NCBI GenBank assembly: GCA_032988165.1
Contig: JANTQF010000591.1
Span: 1-10,953 of the forward strand
Length of the DNA stretch: 10,953 nt
Source: Emmonsiellopsis sp. PD_33
Lineage: Eukaryota; Ascomycota; Eurotiomycetes; Onygenales; Ajellomycetaceae
Direction of reading: 5' to 3'
The notes under the pieces are model-generated. The model saw only the letters and a list, made by a program, of their open reading frames with translations, was not told where the DNA came from and ran no database searches. Positions 8,461 to 10,953 of this stretch are shown one piece after another. The position numbers were made by a program, and so were the translations under genes. Within the stretch, counting starts at the first letter, position 1; each line of letters begins with the position of its first letter.

Positions 8461-8946
8461 CGGTTGGATTGGATAGGGCTGCAAGAACCGAACCTGGGGA
8501 GTGATTGGGAGTGGGAGACGAGACTGCTGTCTGGTGACGCTTCCTCCGTCGCGACTCTCGTTGGGTGATAATATTGGTTATTGGGTGTTGGGTTGGGTTG
8601 GGTAGTTATTTGATTGCCTCTCCAGTGTCCACCACGGTCCTTACTCTTTGTTCTGTCTGGCCTCCTCCCTCTCTCCGCGCAACTCTCCACACGGCTGCAG
8701 CTGGCCTTGTTTGCCTCTTCTTTGCTTTTTCCCACAGCTCCAGCTCAATCACTTCCTCTCCTACTCCTCCTCCTCCCTCCTCCTCCGTTTCCTCTGCCCA
8801 TCCTCATCCTCCCTTGCGCCCACGAACCTGAAACACGGAACATCACCCCTGCCAGCCTGGAGATCCGTCGATTCAACTCCCCCATCAGCTGCATCGCGCT
8901 GACTCCAGAGGCCCTTCTTTTCCTTCTCAACTCACGCTCGTTCACA
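8461..8946 (+). promoter_or_regulatory. Probable promoter and leader of the transporter gene
   Basis: Four ATTGG pentamers (inverted CCAAT) lie at 8468-8472, 8504-8508, 8573-8577 and 8580-8584. The one at 8504 reads CCAATCA on the minus strand, the form favoured by the fungal CCAAT-binding (Hap/AnCF) complex. A four-run G-quadruplex motif follows at 8583-8602. From about 8620 the DNA turns CT-rich, and I see no ATG between there and 8947, as expected of a leader. The exact start site is unknown. Confidence 0.55.
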
Positions 8947-10577
8947 ATGGGGAGGGACTCGCAGCCCGCGGCCCATCGGATGGGCACCCCCGTCCGCCTC
9001 GTTTCTTTGGTTCTGGTACGTCCCTGGTTGGCGGTGGGTTTGGTTTGGCTTTTGCTGACGGGGTTGATCCGTTTGATGACGCGCAGTTAACGATTCAATA
9101 TACGACTTTTATATTGGTATGTCATGGTTAGATACGATCCAAGTACAACCCAATTGAGCAATGCCAGCTAACCAGCCCCGTCCCCCGGTCGCGTGCACAG
9201 CTCCTCCACTATTCGCGAGTAGTGCCCGTCGTCGACGGCCGGCGCTACATCACCTCCACCGCCGTCTTCCTCAATGAAGTAGTCAAGCTCGCCATCTGCC
9301 TCACCGTCGCCCTCTACGAGGTCTCCAGGACCGTTCCCCCGTCCATGCCTGCCACCTCGCTCTTCACAAACCTCTCCGCCGTCGTCTTCACTGGTGATAG
9401 CTGGAAGCTTGCCATCCCCGCCGGTCTCTACACATTGTCCAACTCCCTGCAGTACATTGCCCTCTCGAACCTCGAGGCCGCTACCTTCCAGGTCACCTAT
9501 CAGCTGAAGCTGGCCACCAGTGCAATCTTTGGTGCGGCCCTGTTGCGCAGGAGTCTGTCTGCCGGCAGGTGCATCGCGCTGGTGCTGTTGATTGCCGGTG
9601 TGTTTCTGGTTCAGATGCCCCATGGTGATCCGAGTAATATGGACGGCCACTCCCATCAGATCCATGTGCCGCGGTCGTTGGAAGAGTTTAAGAGTCTCAC
9701 CTCTGCTGGCAGGGAGAAGGCGCTAGGCAAACGCTCCGCAACCTACGAGGGTATCGAGGAGGACCTAATGCTAGGCCGTCCGCATTTCAACGGAAACATT
9801 GGCCTACTGGCTACCATTGGCGCCTGCGTTGCCTCCGGTCTGGCAGGAGTGTCGTTTGAGAAGGTCCTGAAAGACAGTGCGACGTCGACCTCGATTTGGA
9901 TCCGTAATGTGCAGCTGGCTGTGTATTCGATTTTCCCATCGCTGTTTATTGGTGTTGTCTTCCTTGACGGGGAGAAGGTGGCGCGGGGCGGGTTCTTTGA
10001 GGGATATAGCTGGGTAGTGTGGTTGGTTATTGCCGTGCAGGCTGTGGGCGGGATCGCGACATCCTTTTGCATCACCCGCGCTGAGCATGGGTTGAGGAAT
10101 GCGGCGACAGGGATTAGTATCGTGCTTAGTTCTGTGACCGGGTTTTGGCTGTTTGATGCCAATGCCAGTGGTAATGTGAGTATAACCCCCTTTCCCCTTC
10201 AACAGGATCCCTAACTAACCAAGTCTCAGTTCCTCCTCGGTACCACCCTCGTCCTCGTCGCAACCTACATCTTCACCCAACTACCACCCACCTCCCCCTC
10301 CGCCTCAACAACCTCCTCCGGCCGCTCCCGCCCACCACCAATCCGCATCAACAACTCTGAAAAGCTCAGCAACAGCAACAGCAACAGCGCCTCCTCCGAC
10401 GACAATGGAGAACCCGCCCTTCTCTCCCCGCCAAACGACTTCTCCATCAAATTGCCTACCACCCCGCTGTTGTCGGAGTCTGCGGCGCTGACGACTTCTA
10501 GGCCCGGCTCGCCAAGTCATACGAGACAGTCGGCTAGCGTGCGGAGTGGGTATTTTACAGAGGGAAAGGGGGTTTAA
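8947..10577 (+). CDS. Nucleotide-sugar transporter, SLC35A / UDP-galactose transporter type
   Basis: Exons 8947-9015, 9087-9116, 9201-10175 and 10230-10577 join in phase 0 to 473 residues. The start is the first ATG of an ATG-free CT-rich leader, with A at -3 and G at +4. The family exchanges cytosolic UDP-sugars for lumenal UMP in the Golgi. Ten hydrophobic spans lie at about 17-36, 51-74, 101-121, 125-149, 157-172, 231-253, 270-290, 304-325, 333-352 and 359-376. Family marks are VVPVVDGRRY (40-49), LSNSLQYIALSNL (112-124), TFQVTYQLK (128-136), FEKVLKDS (252-259) and IRNVQL (267-272). Lys136 matches the lysine that contacts the nucleotide phosphate in the mouse CMP-sialic acid transporter. 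The family's KYADN-type motif after span 8 reads TRAEH (325-329), a notable change. A long hydrophilic loop (173-229) and a Ser/Asn/Pro-rich tail (about 377-473, SNSNSNS at 405-411) are extra, and there is no KKXX end, favouring Golgi over ER. UDP-galactose, UDP-galactofuranose or UDP-GlcNAc are all possible substrates; sequence does not decide. Confidence 0.93.
9016..9086 (+). other. Intron 1 of the transporter gene (71 bases)
   Basis: Donor GTACGT, branch site CTGAC at 9055-9059 and acceptor GCGCAG. Reading through gives a frame that stops right after the acceptor, while removal joins VSLVL to LTIQYTTFIL and completes the first membrane span. Phase 0. Confidence 0.88.
9117..9200 (+). other. 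Intron 2 of the transporter gene (84 bases)
   Basis: Donor GTATGT, branch site CTAAC at 9168-9172 and acceptor TGCACAG. It contains in-frame stops (TAG near 9129). Splicing leads into LLHYSRVVPVVDG, the expected family sequence after the first span. Phase 0. Confidence 0.9.
10176..10229 (+). other. Intron 3 of the transporter gene (54 bases)
   Basis: Donor GTGAGT, branch site CTAAC at 10211-10215 (a second copy at 10215-10219) and acceptor TCTCAG. Without splicing the frame ends at TAA 10212-10214. Removal supplies the tenth hydrophobic span and the tail. Phase 0. Confidence 0.92.
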
Positions 10578-10875
10578 AGAAGTGAATGGGTGTGGGTGGA
10601 TTATAGTGGGTGGCTGCGGGTGGAGTTTAAAAGGAGGCACTGAGGAAAGGAAAGCGGGGGGAGCGGGAGTTTTATCTAACGTGGGACAAGAGATGGGAAT
10701 GTTGCATTAGAAATGGGAAGGGAAGGAAGGGGGGATTTATCACATTTTTTTCTATGGATATGGTTTCCCGTTTTTGTCATTGTCATTTTGATCTGTTTTG
10801 GTTTTTGTTGATATATACACGGGGCCCTCCAGTCCATTCGATGCTAGAACTTTGGTAACAAAAAATGTGAGTCTA
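10578..10875. other. 3' flank of the transporter gene
   Basis: Purine-rich (G/A) DNA from 10578 to about 10736, then T-rich to about 10810. No AATAAA is evident; fungal 3' ends often lack it. Because a possible new start lies at 10876, this short spacer may also carry a promoter, with no clear element visible. Confidence 0.5.
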
Positions 10876-10953
10876 ATGGCAGAGGAGAAGCGGTATGGGT
10901 CGCGTGGAATCGAATCAAGCTCTTTCGAGAGGCTCGCGGGCAAGGACCGATCT
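10876..10953 (+). CDS. Possible 5' end of a third gene, cut by the window edge
   Basis: ATG at 10876 opens 26 codons that stay open to the right edge, starting MAEEKRYGSRGIESSS. About two thirds of the codons end in G or C, similar to the neighbouring exons. The frame is open upstream to a TGA at 10789-10791, but this is its only ATG there. The context has C at -3 and G at +4, so it is only fair. The opposite strand is also open across this stretch (about 10752-10943), so a convergent gene ending here is an alternative. No family is recognised. Confidence 0.35.
   Translation, partial: MAEEKRYGSRGIESSSFERLAGKDRS

Noticed and set aside
8583..8602. Telomere-like repeat from GGGTT units
   Set aside because: Fungal telomeres use TTAGGG, the run has only a few imperfect units, and it sits within a promoter.
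8614..9090. 158-residue + strand frame beginning upstream of the transporter
   Set aside because: It reads from the CT-rich leader through exon 1 into intron 1. Only the part from ATG 8947 to 9015 is coding.
9168..9665. 165-residue open frame on the minus strand
   Set aside because: Antisense shadow of the transporter exon 3, a Gly/Glu/Asp-rich product with no family pattern.
9222..10214. 330-residue frame taken alone as the transporter
   Set aside because: It starts at a GTG inside exon 3, lacks the first membrane span and ends within intron 3. The spliced four-exon model explains more.
10880..10953. tRNA-like element with GATTCGATTCC on the minus strand
   Set aside because: The T-arm stem pairs at only three of five positions and no A box is visible.
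1..10953. CRISPR array, transposon or biosynthetic cluster
   Set aside because: No spaced identical repeats, no transposase or terminal repeats, and no synthase or tailoring enzymes were found on either strand.

Overview
The window looks like nuclear DNA of a filamentous ascomycete, most likely Aspergillus-like (Eurotiales). The grounds are short introns (54-84 bases) with GTRNGT donors, CTRAC branch points and CAG/GAG/ACAG acceptors, long CT-rich leaders, GC-leaning coding exons and AT-rich, microsatellite-laden intergenic DNA. No bacterial, viral or transposon genes were seen. The species cannot be named from sequence alone.

Layout: 1-760 is a dense belt of simple repeats (homopolymers, CTT, GGGAA, GGAT/GGTA, AT, AGTGT). 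From 760 to about 3500 there is no convincing gene, only scattered G-rich tracts, an isolated intron-like signature and a hairpin. 3500-4491 is the probable promoter and leader of gene 1, CT-rich and with three short upstream ORFs. Gene 1 (4492-7350, +) is one uninterrupted exon for a 952-residue, mostly disordered Ser/Pro-rich protein. It has a central Gln/Glu/Arg coiled coil, two acidic patches, a short helix and a hydrophobic C-terminal motif; I do not recognise a described function. 7351-8946 holds its 3' flank and the promoter and leader of gene 2, with four inverted CCAAT pentamers and a G-quadruplex motif. Gene 2 (8947-10577, +, four exons, 473 residues) is a ten-span nucleotide-sugar transporter of the SLC35A / UDP-galactose transporter type, probably in the Golgi. 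10578-10875 is its 3' flank, and a possible first exon of a third gene runs off the right edge from 10876.

The two main genes lie in tandem about 1.6 kb apart, and nothing in the sequence ties their functions together. The transporter would feed UDP-sugars to Golgi glycosylation (cell-wall galactomannan and glycoprotein chains). Gene 1 looks like a phospho-regulated scaffold or adaptor. I found no clear new multi-gene system. The best leads are the orphan protein, the altered TM8-TM9 signature of the transporter, and the control region between the genes.
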